Part shown: in pieces, positions 1 through 8,393 of the stretch
How positions within the stretch are numbered: the first letter of the stretch is position 1
Layout: each line of letters begins with the position of its first letter
Assembly (NCBI RefSeq): GCF_001434935.1
Contig: NZ_AZEG01000005.1
Location: 1 to 64,000, forward strand
Origin: Liquorilactobacillus uvarum DSM 19971
GTDB taxonomy: Bacteria; Bacillota; Bacilli; Lactobacillales; Lactobacillaceae
Direction of reading: 5' to 3'
DNA: 64,000 bases
The notes under the pieces: model-generated
The model's database searches: none
What the model was told of the DNA's origin: nothing
Seen by the model: only the letters and a program-made list of their open reading frames with translations
Translations under genes and position numbers: made by a program

Positions 1-330
1 CTGGCGATGATTATATTCACTTAAAAGATAGCCTTCCCATTTACCATATGTTGGCGAACCCTTGCGAATATCAACCAAAACATCATAAATAACGCCAGTT
101 ACTGCACGCAACAATTTAGTCTGTGCATATGGTGCTCTTTGATAGTGCATGCCACGCAACACACCTGGTTCAACTGACAATGACTGATTATCCTGGATAA
201 AATCGACATCGATCCCTGCTTCATGAAATTTGTTTTGCGTGTAGGTCTCAGTAAAAAAACCGCGATGATCTCCAAATACATCAGTTTCAACAATCTTAAC
301 ATCTTTTAGTTTAGTATCAATAATTTTCAT
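1..330 (-). CDS. rfbC: dTDP-4-dehydrorhamnose 3,5-epimerase, 3' end cut by window edge
   Basis: Epimerises dTDP-4-keto-6-deoxyglucose at C3 and C5 in the cytosolic dTDP-L-rhamnose pathway. I translated 110 codons from the ATG at 330; the family is usually about 180-200 residues, so the C-terminal part lies outside the window. Visible signature: DHRGFFTETY at residues 21-30 and VLRGMHYQ at 57-64, whose His62 matches the family's catalytic base. It is the last gene visible in a minus-strand surface-polysaccharide operon and follows the GT2 gene by 27 bases. Together with rfbA upstream it implies that L-rhamnose is part of the polymer; rfbB and rfbD would be expected just outside the left edge. 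Identity is secure. Confidence 0.93.
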   Translation of the reverse strand, partial: MKIIDTKLKDVKIVETDVFGDHRGFFTETYTQNKFHEAGIDVDFIQDNQSLSVEPGVLRGMHYQRAPYAQTKLLRAVTGVIYDVLVDIRKGSPTYGKWEGYLLSEYNHRQ

Positions 331-357
331 AATCACACTTCCACCTATCAAACACTA

Positions 358-1329
358 TTATTTGGTAATCAGAGCATAGTACATTACCCATTTTACTTCT
401 TTATTTCGACTTTGCGGTCTTAGTTTTTTAATTAAAACTGCCCCTGCTTTAGGACCACCGATTAATCCTTCATACAAAACATCAAGTTCTTTTTTCTTAT
501 TATCTGTAAGCATCTTAGAGTAGTATTTACGAAAGTAATAAATCTGCTTTGCAGTAATAGAATCATATTTAAATTCTTTCCGATAATACCGTAAATTTTT
601 TTTGATTCCTCTCAGAATTCTTTTCACCTTTGAACCTGAGCCAGAATCTGCCATCCCAGTATTAGCTCCAACAACATTTCCTTCATGCTGGCGATACAAA
701 ATTGTCACTTGTGGAAGATATTTAACAATGCCAAAGCAGTTCGCAATTAGTCCAAACCACCAGTCGTGCATCCCAACACTTTCAGTATCAACACTACCAA
801 TTAAATTCTTAAGTGCTTCATTTATCATCATTGTACAGCCGGTGATACAATTATTTATCGATAAACTAGATAAATCAGTATAGTTTTTAAAAGATGCAGG
901 TGGTGTTCTAAGTTCAGCTAGTTTACTGTCAACAATTCGGTAGTTAGTATGAACCAAGATAGGGATACTAGCATCTGGCCTTACTTTTTCAGCAGATTTC
1001 ATTGCCCCTAAAGTTAATGAAATTTTATTTGGTAACCAAAAATCATCTTGATCACTAAACATATAATATTTCGCATTTACACATTCCACTAACTTTAAAA
1101 ATGACCTTTTCGCACCTAAATTTATATTATTATTTTCGACAACATGGATATTATCATATTTTTCTTCGTAATCCTTTAAAATCACACCGGTATCATCGCT
1201 AGACATATCATCACGAATATATAAATCCCAATTTTTAAAATCTTGGCCCAAGATAGAGTCAATTTGTTCTCTTAGATACCTCGAACCATTATATGTTGAC
1301 ATCACAATAGCCACTTCAGATTTCACCAC
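358..1329 (-). CDS. GT2-family glycosyltransferase, rhamnosyltransferase-like
   Basis: 323-residue GT-A fold glycosyltransferase. The N-terminus has the GT2 nucleotide-sugar motif STYNGSRYLREQI (11-23), acidic residues DDMSSDDT (40-47) and SDQDDFW (92-98), the usual metal/nucleotide site of rhamnosyltransferase-like enzymes. No signal peptide or obvious membrane helix, so it probably acts at the cytoplasmic face on a lipid-linked repeat unit. It starts with GTG (a second GTG follows directly) behind AAGGAGG with 7-base spacing. It sits 18 bases downstream of rfbA and just before rfbC, which makes dTDP-rhamnose a plausible donor; that is inferred from context. Acceptor and linkage cannot be read from sequence. 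Confidence 0.85.
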   Translation of the reverse strand: MVKSEVAIVMSTYNGSRYLREQIDSILGQDFKNWDLYIRDDMSSDDTGVILKDYEEKYDNIHVVENNNINLGAKRSFLKLVECVNAKYYMFSDQDDFWLPNKISLTLGAMKSAEKVRPDASIPILVHTNYRIVDSKLAELRTPPASFKNYTDLSSLSINNCITGCTMMINEALKNLIGSVDTESVGMHDWWFGLIANCFGIVKYLPQVTILYRQHEGNVVGANTGMADSGSGSKVKRILRGIKKNLRYYRKEFKYDSITAKQIYYFRKYYSKMLTDNKKKELDVLYEGLIGGPKAGAVLIKKLRPQSRNKEVKWVMYYALITK

Positions 1330-1347
1330 AAAACGTCCTCCTTGTAA

Positions 1348-2214
1348 TTACCTCTTTGCGATATCTAAAAGATACTTTCCATAATCATTTTTCTTCATAG
1401 GCTGAGCTAACTCACATAACCTGCTTGCTGTAATATACCCCATTCGGAAAGCAATCTCCTCCAAACAAGCAACTTTTAAATTCTGTCTCTTTTGAATTGT
1501 TGCAATAAAACTAGAAGCCTCGAGCATTGAATCATGTGTTCCAGTATCCAACCATGCATATCCTCTGCCCATAAGCTGCACATCAAGCTTGCCGCGTTCA
1601 AGGTACACCTTGTTGATATCAGTTATTTCTAATTCGCCCCGTGCAGATGGTTTAAGAGCTTTAGCAATAGATATAACTTTATTATCATAGAAATAGAGGC
1701 CGGTAACAGCGTAATTACTTTTTGGGTGGACAGGTTTTTCCTCAATCGATAAAGCATGCATTTGTTTATCAAAATCTACCACACCAAAACGTTCGGGATC
1801 ATTAACATGATAACCAAAAACAGTGGCCCCTTCACTTTTATTGGCAGTTTTTTGCAACATCTGTGAAAGACCACTTCCATAATAAATGTTATCTCCAAGA
1901 ATTAAACAGACTGAATCATCACCAATGAATTTTTCGCCGATAATAAAAGCCTCAGCTAATCCATTCGGTTTATCTTGAACAGCATAGGATAAATTCACTC
2001 CAAAATTCTCACCTGTTCCTAAAAGATCTTCAAAACGTGGTGTATCACGTGGAGTAGAGATAATTAATATGTCACGTATTCCTGCCAGCATAAGCGTTGA
2101 TAACGGGTAATAAATCATTGGTTTATCATAAACAGGAATAAGCTGTTTCGATATTCCTCTAGTGATAGGATACAGGCGTGTCCCACTCCCACCAGCTAAA
2201 ACGATCCCTTTCAT
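1348..2214 (-). CDS. rfbA: glucose-1-phosphate thymidylyltransferase
   Basis: First enzyme of dTDP-rhamnose synthesis: glucose-1-phosphate plus dTTP gives dTDP-glucose and pyrophosphate. 288 residues, the normal family length. [13 protein letters not shown] (6-18) is the nucleotidyltransferase loop with its catalytic Arg, followed by [27 protein letters not shown] carries a metal-binding Asp, and the VTGLYFYDN and [10 protein letters not shown] segments are typical of RmlA. It lies within the polysaccharide operon between the GT4 gene and the GT2 gene, separated from rfbC by the GT2 gene, an arrangement common in Lactobacillales capsule clusters. Very secure call. Confidence 0.96.
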   Translation of the reverse strand: MKGIVLAGGSGTRLYPITRGISKQLIPVYDKPMIYYPLSTLMLAGIRDILIISTPRDTPRFEDLLGTGENFGVNLSYAVQDKPNGLAEAFIIGEKFIGDDSVCLILGDNIYYGSGLSQMLQKTANKSEGATVFGYHVNDPERFGVVDFDKQMHALSIEEKPVHPKSNYAVTGLYFYDNKVISIAKALKPSARGELEITDINKVYLERGKLDVQLMGRGYAWLDTGTHDSMLEASSFIATIQKRQNLKVACLEEIAFRMGYITASRLCELAQPMKKNDYGKYLLDIAKR

Positions 2215-2255
2215 AAAAATTTCCTCCTTTTCAATACAATAAATTAAATATCATA

Positions 2256-3401
2256 CTAATTTTCGTACACTTTCTTAAGGGATGCAACTGTAGTCTTTTT
2301 GTCAAATCCTTTTGCTTTTAATACATCAATATTGGTCTGACTTTTCATTTCTTTCAAACTTCTGTCAGTTGTTGCATCACTAAAAGAAAGCATCTTTTCA
2401 GCCCATTGATTTACCGAAATTTCATCTGCAATTGCCATCTTATGTGCCGTAGGTGCCTGAAAAGATTCTGGAGATTGATTCTCAGATATTAAACATTCTG
2501 TACCATTGGCCAGGTTTTCTATCAAAGACAAAGACAAACCCTCGTATAGAGACGGAAAAGCAAATATGTCAAAAGCATTCTGTACCTCTGCAACATTCTT
2601 GATATACCCTAGGAACCGCACACTATCCTTAATTCCAGCGCTTGCTACCAAATGTTTTATCTTTTCAAAATGCTCACCATTTCCGACTAGTAACAATACA
2701 GAATTAGGTACTTTGTCATGAAAAATTTTAAAACTCTTTATCAAAAATGGATGATTTTTCTGGCGTGCAAAACGTCCGCAATGTCCTATAACTACTGTGT
2801 TAGGCGGAATTTCAAACTGCTTTCTGACCTGAATATTTTTTGAAGCATCATATCTAAAATTATCAAGTTCCACTCCATTAACAATAATTTTAAAAGTCGG
2901 TTTTTTTTGTGTACCGCGACTATAGAAAAAATCAGCAGCATTCTGAGAACATGCAAGGTAATCAGTTGCTAACAAACTTGTTATCCACATACCCAAAACG
3001 TGTGCCGTATTTTTAGCAAATGAATACTGCCCTCTTTGATCCGAGTGTGCATGAATGATTATTCGTTTAAATCCAGCGGCTTTAGCCAAAACTATAGGTA
3101 TAAAGTTATGAAGAGAATCCAAATGCATATGGATAATCGTACTGTGCTGACGTGCTTGCTTAAGTGCACTTTTTAGTCCAGCGATATGCTTTAATATTCC
3201 CAGCTTAAGTTGGACAACTTGAATATATTTTCCGATCTCTGCTAACTCAGTTGCAGGTGCGGAGTTAGCAATATTAATAAATTCAAACTTAAATCCCTCT
3301 TCAACTAAAGACATGTAATTATTTTTTACAAAAGTCGTGATGCCATTATTTGTATTAAAACTGCCTAATACAATAATTGTTTTACTTTTGGTGTTTTTCA
3401 T
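2256..3401 (-). CDS. GT4-family glycosyltransferase (EpsF-like)
   Basis: 381 residues with the GT-B two-domain layout. The N-terminal half has a Rossmann-like start, a GITTFV loop and an HAHSDQRGQ stretch. The C-terminal half has GHCGRFARQKNHPFLI, which begins the donor domain, and FPSLYEGLSLSLIEN, the EX7E donor-binding motif. No membrane helix or signal peptide. Its ATG overlaps the stop of the LicD gene by 4 bases, so the two are probably translationally coupled. It most resembles EpsF/Cap1E-type enzymes that add a hexose during exopolysaccharide repeat assembly; the exact sugar is unknown. Confidence 0.87.
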   Translation of the reverse strand: MKNTKSKTIIVLGSFNTNNGITTFVKNNYMSLVEEGFKFEFINIANSAPATELAEIGKYIQVVQLKLGILKHIAGLKSALKQARQHSTIIHMHLDSLHNFIPIVLAKAAGFKRIIIHAHSDQRGQYSFAKNTAHVLGMWITSLLATDYLACSQNAADFFYSRGTQKKPTFKIIVNGVELDNFRYDASKNIQVRKQFEIPPNTVVIGHCGRFARQKNHPFLIKSFKIFHDKVPNSVLLLVGNGEHFEKIKHLVASAGIKDSVRFLGYIKNVAEVQNAFDIFAFPSLYEGLSLSLIENLANGTECLISENQSPESFQAPTAHKMAIADEISVNQWAEKMLSFSDATTDRSLKEMKSQTNIDVLKAKGFDKKTTVASLKKVYEN

Positions 3402-4228
3402 CTTACAACCTCTGTAAAATGTTTATTTTTCATTTGATCAGATGGTGGTTCCATATAATCAGAACCGTATAACTGTGAAAGTATTGCGTCATAATCCCTA
3501 GGGCCTCGTAAATTAAGATCTTCAAATGTGTAGTTGCAATCATCATCATAAAAACCCTTTGGAAACATTTCACGCAATTTATAAGCGCCCATAAAATTAA
3601 CTACATACTCAGAAGATTCATAAGAATACTTTTGAAGTGCTTTATCTAATTTATCTAAACACTTCCTCGTATCCAACCACTTTTCAGGCCGAATAACCTT
3701 ACCGACCTTGATCAAAGCTTTTTCTGAGAACGGTCGTTCTGTATAATTCACACTAACTTTATTAAACTCAGAATACTTAAGCATCAAACGAAGACGCATT
3801 AAGTTGAAACTATGCGCTTTACGCAAAAGGGCATTATTCGGCATACCATCTAGAGCAAAGATATCCATCCATGAATTTCTTTTTTCGACTTCTGCCGCCG
3901 AACGGTCTATAATTTTTGTTTCAGGATTTTCTAGTCTTGCCACATACTCATATGTATCAGAGTTTTTGAAATTTCTGAAAGGAAAGCTGCCTATCCTATT
4001 GTTGTCTTTTTCCATCAAAGAGCATAACTTTTCATAATCAGGCCTCGGCATGCCAACATCAATATCATCATCCCATGGAATAAAGCCATGATGTCTGACA
4101 GCCCCTAAAAAAGTACCGCCCATTAAAAAATATCTTAATCCATGAAGGTCACAAAAACGGCTAAAGCTTGCAACTAATTTCAATTCCGAAGACTGCAGTA
4201 ATTTTCTATCATTAAAATCAATTTTCAA
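3398..4228 (-). CDS. LicD-family phosphotransferase, TTG start
   Basis: LicD/fukutin-type nucleotidyltransferase-fold enzyme that transfers phosphocholine or another phospho-substituent to a sugar in a surface polymer. Motifs: GGTFLGAVRH (37-46) and PWDDDIDVGMPR (51-62), the acidic metal site typical of LicD. The frame stays open to 4267, but I place the start at the TTG at 4228, because GGAGG sits 8 bases upstream of it and no ribosome site precedes the longer start. This gives 276 residues and an 11-base overlap with the DUF4422 gene upstream. No choline uptake or activation genes (licABC) occur in the window, so the transferred group is unknown. Confidence 0.85.
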   Translation of the reverse strand: MKIDFNDRKLLQSSELKLVASFSRFCDLHGLRYFLMGGTFLGAVRHHGFIPWDDDIDVGMPRPDYEKLCSLMEKDNNRIGSFPFRNFKNSDTYEYVARLENPETKIIDRSAAEVEKRNSWMDIFALDGMPNNALLRKAHSFNLMRLRLMLKYSEFNKVSVNYTERPFSEKALIKVGKVIRPEKWLDTRKCLDKLDKALQKYSYESSEYVVNFMGAYKLREMFPKGFYDDDCNYTFEDLNLRGPRDYDAILSQLYGSDYMEPPSDQMKNKHFTEVVR

Positions 4229-5000
4229 GCTTGTTACCTCCAAACTTTCTAAAAAGAAACGCAGCAACTTTTTTTATCCAATGCTGCTTCTCCATAAACA
4301 TCACCGGCACTTCAACATAATCAACCTGATTTTTCTCAACCCACACATCAACTAATATTTCACTAATAAATCCAAAAATACGCTTCTCATATTCAGAATA
4401 ACTTGAAATATCCACTCTTTTTTCAACCTCGGTTAAAACTGAAAAAAGCCACTCTGTATAATCATCAAAGACCTTTGCACGTGCAATCATCATGTTGAAC
4501 ATATGTACAGCTTTTCTGTTAACAACCTCGTCAAAAGCTGGCACATAATCTGGAAACTTTTCAGAAAGCACATCTCTTGCAACTTTAAGTCCCTCAATAT
4601 GATGTGCATGCTTATAGTGCGACCATGAGGTTTCAACATAGTAATTGCGCTTCCGCGGAAGAATCATATCATGTTCAGCTATTATTTGTTCGAGCTTTCC
4701 TTTATTCATTATATCATTAAACTTAGCTTGACTATTTTTAAAAAAATTAGTACTCCCATTAGAAAAAAACCTGCGGTAATGAACCAATCCTTTCACATCC
4801 GCATCTCTATTTTTCCATCCCCAGTATTGCGCAGTAAGTTCACAATAATTTTTGTTTTTCGAAGAAATGTTCTCTCCAATGTTATCACGATAAAAGCCCT
4901 TAAAGTTCTCCTTACTGTTTCCTACCTGTATCGGCACATAAATACTGTCCGTTGGCATTTTAGCCTTTTTGTGACTTACAACATATACTTCTGCTTTCAA
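4218..5000 (-). CDS. DUF4422 capsular polysaccharide glycosyltransferase-like protein
   Basis: 260-residue soluble protein matching the DUF4422 family found in capsule and exopolysaccharide clusters. Family-like segments are the early VYVVSHKKA, a GDNIG-type NIGENIS segment, ELTAQYWGWKN near residues 54-64, and GLVHYRRFF near 71-79, followed by a basic IILPRKR-like MILPRKRNYY stretch. DUF4422 proteins are usually annotated as glycosyltransferases, but few have been tested. It sits between the priming transferase and LicD on the same strand, which supports a role in repeat-unit assembly. The donor is unknown. Confidence 0.8.
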   Translation of the reverse strand: MKAEVYVVSHKKAKMPTDSIYVPIQVGNSKENFKGFYRDNIGENISSKNKNYCELTAQYWGWKNRDADVKGLVHYRRFFSNGSTNFFKNSQAKFNDIMNKGKLEQIIAEHDMILPRKRNYYVETSWSHYKHAHHIEGLKVARDVLSEKFPDYVPAFDEVVNRKAVHMFNMMIARAKVFDDYTEWLFSVLTEVEKRVDISSYSEYEKRIFGFISEILVDVWVEKNQVDYVEVPVMFMEKQHWIKKVAAFLFRKFGGNKLEN

Positions 5001-5037
5001 AAAGATTTCACTTCCTCAATTGTCGATTCATAGCACA

Positions 5038-5685
5038 TTAAAACGCACCGTCTCCCTTAAAGATGGCTATAATATTCTTGAATAAAATTTTTATATCAAA
5101 TATCAAAGATGCATGATCAACATAATACAACTCATAATCACATCTTTCAGGATACTCAATGTTGCTTCTGCCAGAAGCCTGCCAATACCCCATAGCCCCC
5201 GGCGTAACCGACAAAAATTTATTTACTCTGTCACCATACTCACGCAGTTCTTCCTCGATTATAGGTCGCGGACCAATCAATGACATATCTCCTTTAAAAA
5301 TGTTAATAAATTGTGGTAGTTCGTCAATAGAGGACTTGCGCAGAAAACGCCCCAATTTAGTTATTCTGGGATCAACATCCGCTGGTAGTTTATAGCTATT
5401 ATCAACATACAGTCTATAAAGTTTCTTGTCGCTCTTCAATTTTTTTTCTGCTCCAACAATCATTGATCTGAACTTATAAATATAGAATTTGTGTCCATTT
5501 TTTCCAACTCTTTGCTGCTTATAAAAAAGAGGACCTTTATTTTGACCAACGTGGCATATGATAAACATTATTATAAATATAGGGGTCATCAAAATCAAAG
5601 CCACTATTGAGATAATAATATCTACTAACCGCTTAACACCCAAATATATATAACTAGGACCCTTTTTTTTGACATTTTGAGTCAT
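5038..5685 (-). CDS. priming undecaprenyl-phosphate sugar-1-phosphate transferase
   Basis: Transfers a sugar-1-phosphate from a nucleotide sugar to undecaprenyl phosphate, the first step of repeat-unit synthesis. 215 residues, the short form with only the catalytic domain. One hydrophobic segment spans residues 21-44, followed by YKQQRVGKNG, KFRSM (71-75), DPRITKLGRFLR (105-116), DELPQ (121-125) and SLIGPRP (135-141), the full PF02397 signature. Start ATG lies 7 bases after GAGGAG. It is the first gene of the visible operon. Chain-length and tyrosine-kinase genes, which often precede this gene in lactic acid bacteria, are absent here. Sugar specificity (galactose, glucose or other) is not decided. 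Confidence 0.92.
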   Translation of the reverse strand: MTQNVKKKGPSYIYLGVKRLVDIIISIVALILMTPIFIIMFIICHVGQNKGPLFYKQQRVGKNGHKFYIYKFRSMIVGAEKKLKSDKKLYRLYVDNSYKLPADVDPRITKLGRFLRKSSIDELPQFINIFKGDMSLIGPRPIIEEELREYGDRVNKFLSVTPGAMGYWQASGRSNIEYPERCDYELYYVDHASLIFDIKILFKNIIAIFKGDGAF

Positions 5686-5822
5686 TATACTTCTCCTCTA
5701 AATGCTACCCCTCGCAAAATCCGATTGAGAAAGCAAGATTTTAACTTATAAAACTGATTCTTGATCTCCAAAATCATAGGGTAGACGTATGATAAAAAAA
5801 AACCTACAAATACACATTTTCT

Positions 5823-5850
5823 ATTTTACTAATAAAAACATTAATGTAAA
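5823..5850 (-). promoter_or_regulatory. Candidate sigma-A promoter of the polysaccharide operon
   Basis: Read on the minus strand: TTTACA, 16-base spacer, TAAAAT, each one mismatch from consensus. It lies between the thrB terminator and the priming transferase gene, giving a leader of about 130 bases. I see no operator or riboswitch in the leader. The 5686-5972 gap holds only this promoter and the terminator. Confidence 0.45.
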
Positions 5851-5895
5851 GCACAAAGATAAACCCTTAACTAGAAACTAACATTTTTTTAAGCA

Positions 5896-5932
5896 AAAAG
5901 ACGTGTGAACTGCTTTCAGCCACACATCTTTT
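5896..5932 (-). terminator. Intrinsic terminator of hom-thrB
   Basis: Two 12-base arms (5896-5907 and 5921-5932) pair with one mismatch around a 13-base loop, and the minus-strand copy is followed by TTTTTGCTT. It begins about 40 bases past the thrB stop and separates threonine biosynthesis from the polysaccharide operon. Confidence 0.7.
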
Positions 5933-5972
5933 AAAAATATTTATTTTTAGCAAAACCTTTACTCTAAATCTA

Positions 5973-6872
5973 TCAAGACTTCAGTTTTCTTATAACTGTC
6001 CCCTGCCGATCGACCTCTAGCGCAACTATCTCGCCGAGCAACCCCGCTTCTCTTATTTCTTGTGAAAATGCAGTTGCCTCCTGCATTGGCAAAATTGTCA
6101 TTACCGTTGGTCCTGCACCACTTAGATACGTTGCCATGGAGTTATGTTTATGCCCGATTTTTCTTATTTTTGCCAAATGAGGAACAAGTTTTAAGCGATA
6201 TCTTTCGTGATAAAGATCTTCTTCCATTAAGCGTCCTGCCTGCTCTGTTCTGCCTGTCATTAGTGCCGCCACTAGCGTATTTCCAATACTTCCAGCACTT
6301 ACAGCTTCTTTAAAAGACAGTTCTTTTGGAAGAACATTGCGACTCTCCGTCGTTAATAACTCATTGCTTGGAATGTAGGCAAGCAACTGCAGTTCAGGAA
6401 AGTGCCCTTTAATACTCGTATTTTTCTTCTGCACAAAAGTTGAAACAACAAAATCACCTAGGATCGCTGGAGCTACATTGTCTGGGTGTCCCTCTATTTC
6501 CGTAGCAAGCTGGATCTTTTCTTCCTTTGTTAAGTTCATTTTGCCAAGCTGATCAGCCATTTCAATGCCTGCTACAATTGCTGATGAACTACTACCCAAG
6601 CCACGTGCTAAAGGTATGTCAGATTCCACTTTAAACCTATGCGCCTGAAGACTAGGGAAAATTCTCAGTGCGGTTTTAACAATCATATTTGACTCATCAT
6701 TAGGAATATCCGACCCCATATCATGCTCAACAATCCACTTGTCTGTTTTTTCACCGATAGTAATCGTCAAGTACAAAGTAACGGCGATTCCTAACGAGTC
6801 AAATCCCGGACCTAAGTTAGCGCTTGTCGCGGGAACTCTAATTTGCATCTGCATTTGCGGATTCATCTCCAT
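5973..6872 (-). CDS. thrB: Homoserine kinase
   Basis: Phosphorylates L-homoserine with ATP, giving O-phosphohomoserine for threonine synthase. GHMP-kinase family, 299 residues as read. VPATSANLGPGFDSLGIAV (13-31) is the N-terminal substrate motif, PLARGLGSSSSA (87-98) the phosphate-binding loop, and TYLSGAGPTVMTIL near residues 248-261 the C-terminal GHMP motif. Only 2 bases separate it from the hom stop, so the pair is co-transcribed. Several in-frame ATGs occur in the first nine codons. The first has only a distant AAGG upstream, while GGAG lies 12 bases before the ATG at 6854, so the true N-terminus is uncertain by a few residues. Confidence 0.95.
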   Translation of the reverse strand: MEMNPQMQMQIRVPATSANLGPGFDSLGIAVTLYLTITIGEKTDKWIVEHDMGSDIPNDESNMIVKTALRIFPSLQAHRFKVESDIPLARGLGSSSSAIVAGIEMADQLGKMNLTKEEKIQLATEIEGHPDNVAPAILGDFVVSTFVQKKNTSIKGHFPELQLLAYIPSNELLTTESRNVLPKELSFKEAVSAGSIGNTLVAALMTGRTEQAGRLMEEDLYHERYRLKLVPHLAKIRKIGHKHNSMATYLSGAGPTVMTILPMQEATAFSQEIREAGLLGEIVALEVDRQGTVIRKLKS

Positions 6873-6874
6873 AA

Positions 6875-8158
6875 TTAGTCTGGTAAAACCTTGTAAGAAG
6901 CAATTACGTCAATATCATTTAACTCAGCAATTGCAGAAATGATTTCTTTCAACTGTGCTTCAGACATTTCATGTGTCGTCATGACTACACGGGCATAATT
7001 ATCATCGATCTCAGTTTGAAGGATAAGATGAAAACTTGCTTTAACACTTGTCATAACTTCCGTGATTTTCAGCATCTGTCCTGGTTGATCCTTAACACGG
7101 AGGGAAATATAATATGGATAAACAACCTCATCTGGTAAAGCTTGTTTGCCTTCGCGCGAAAAGTCATTGAACCTGCTGCCAGTCGTTCCTAAAACAATAT
7201 TCTTAGTAACTGCAATAATATCGCTTAAAACACTGTTAGCCGTTGGCAATTCACCCGCCCCAGGGCCATAAAACATCGTTTCTCCGACTGCTGCTCCTGT
7301 AACAAGCACCGCATTATTTTCATTTTGAACAGCAGCTAAAGGTTGATCTAACGGTATCAGTACAGGCCCAACTGAAACTTTGATACGATCGTTAATCAAT
7401 TTAGCAATTCCTACTAACTTAATATTGTATCCCAACTTCTTAGCCTGTTTAATATCTTCAAGGTCAACTCTGCTGATCCCTTCAACCTCAATGTCATCAA
7501 GTGTTACATTCATTCCAAAGGCAAATTGCGTTAAGATGATCATCTTATACGCTGCATCGATCCCTTCAACGTCATTCGTTGGATCAGGTTCGGCAAAACC
7601 AAGCTCTTGCGCTGATTTCAATGCTTTTTGGTAGTCAACATGATTTTGGCTCATTTGAGTCATAATGTAGTTGGTAGTTCCATTGACAATCCCCTTAACT
7701 TCAACGATTCGATCAGCTGCAAAAGAGTTGACGATCGTTCTTAAGATAGGTATTCCTCCCGCTACGCTGGCTTCGTAAAACAAATCGCAATCATTTTTGC
7801 CTGCAAGTTCTGCAAGTTCAGAACCATAAGTTGCAATCAAATCTTTATTAGCAGTAATGATGTGCTTTCCTGCATTTAATAATCTCTCAATATATTCTTT
7901 AGCTGTTGTCACGGTTCCCATTACCTCAACAACAATCTGTATATCCTTGTCGTTTATCAAATCATCAATCTTATCTGTCACATTAATCCCTGTTAAGTCA
8001 ACATTTCTTTTCTTAGCAAGATCATGGACCACGACAGTTTTAATAACTAACTTTCGTCCTGTGATGCTCGATATCTTATTTTGATGATCACGTAAGATTC
8101 TTACCACACCACTGCCGACAGTTCCAAGACCCAAAATTCCAATATTAATGACTTGCAT
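6875..8158 (-). CDS. hom: Homoserine dehydrogenase with ACT domain
   Basis: Reduces aspartate semialdehyde to homoserine, the branch point to threonine and methionine. 427 residues: NAD(P)-binding GILGLGTVGSGVVRIL (8-23), the catalytic/dimerisation domain including KGIVNGTTNYIM and GFAEPDPTNDVEGIDAAYK, and a C-terminal ACT domain from about residue 350 (YYISLRVKDQPGQML) that normally mediates threonine feedback. GGAGG with 7-base spacing precedes the ATG. It is the first gene of hom-thrB and is divergent from thrC; the 235-base shared region must hold both promoters. No T-box or riboswitch signature was found there. Confidence 0.96.
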   Translation of the reverse strand: MQVINIGILGLGTVGSGVVRILRDHQNKISSITGRKLVIKTVVVHDLAKKRNVDLTGINVTDKIDDLINDKDIQIVVEVMGTVTTAKEYIERLLNAGKHIITANKDLIATYGSELAELAGKNDCDLFYEASVAGGIPILRTIVNSFAADRIVEVKGIVNGTTNYIMTQMSQNHVDYQKALKSAQELGFAEPDPTNDVEGIDAAYKMIILTQFAFGMNVTLDDIEVEGISRVDLEDIKQAKKLGYNIKLVGIAKLINDRIKVSVGPVLIPLDQPLAAVQNENNAVLVTGAAVGETMFYGPGAGELPTANSVLSDIIAVTKNIVLGTTGSRFNDFSREGKQALPDEVVYPYYISLRVKDQPGQMLKITEVMTSVKASFHLILQTEIDDNYARVVMTTHEMSEAQLKEIISAIAELNDIDVIASYKVLPD

Positions 8159-8300
8159 GTCGCATCCTCCAATTCTTCTAATGAAGTTATTTTATCATAT
8201 AAATTTAACTTTTGAATCATTAAATGAAATTAGTTTAATTTTGATTAAAAATAATACTTAACTACATAACACATTGAAAAGATCCGTCCTTAATTACTGA

Positions 8301-8329
8301 TTGACTGTTATCGTTCTCGAAATTATGTT
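8301..8329 (+). promoter_or_regulatory. Candidate thrC promoter in the hom/thrC divergent region
   Basis: TTGACT, 17-base spacer, TATGTT. An alternative -10, exact TATAAT, lies at 8352-8357 but has a poor -35. The thrC ribosome site GAGGAGG follows at 8379-8385, 8 bases before the ATG. No clear operator was found in the divergent region. Confidence 0.4.
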
Positions 8330-8393
8330 ATTCTTCTTGTAAAATATACTATATAATGAGGAGATCATTAAGAATCCGAGGAGGAAAACCTTT

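Noticed and set aside
8159-8393. CodY-like box in the hom/thrC divergent region
   Set aside because: AT-rich matches to AATTTTCWGAAAATT are poor and expected by chance in this composition.
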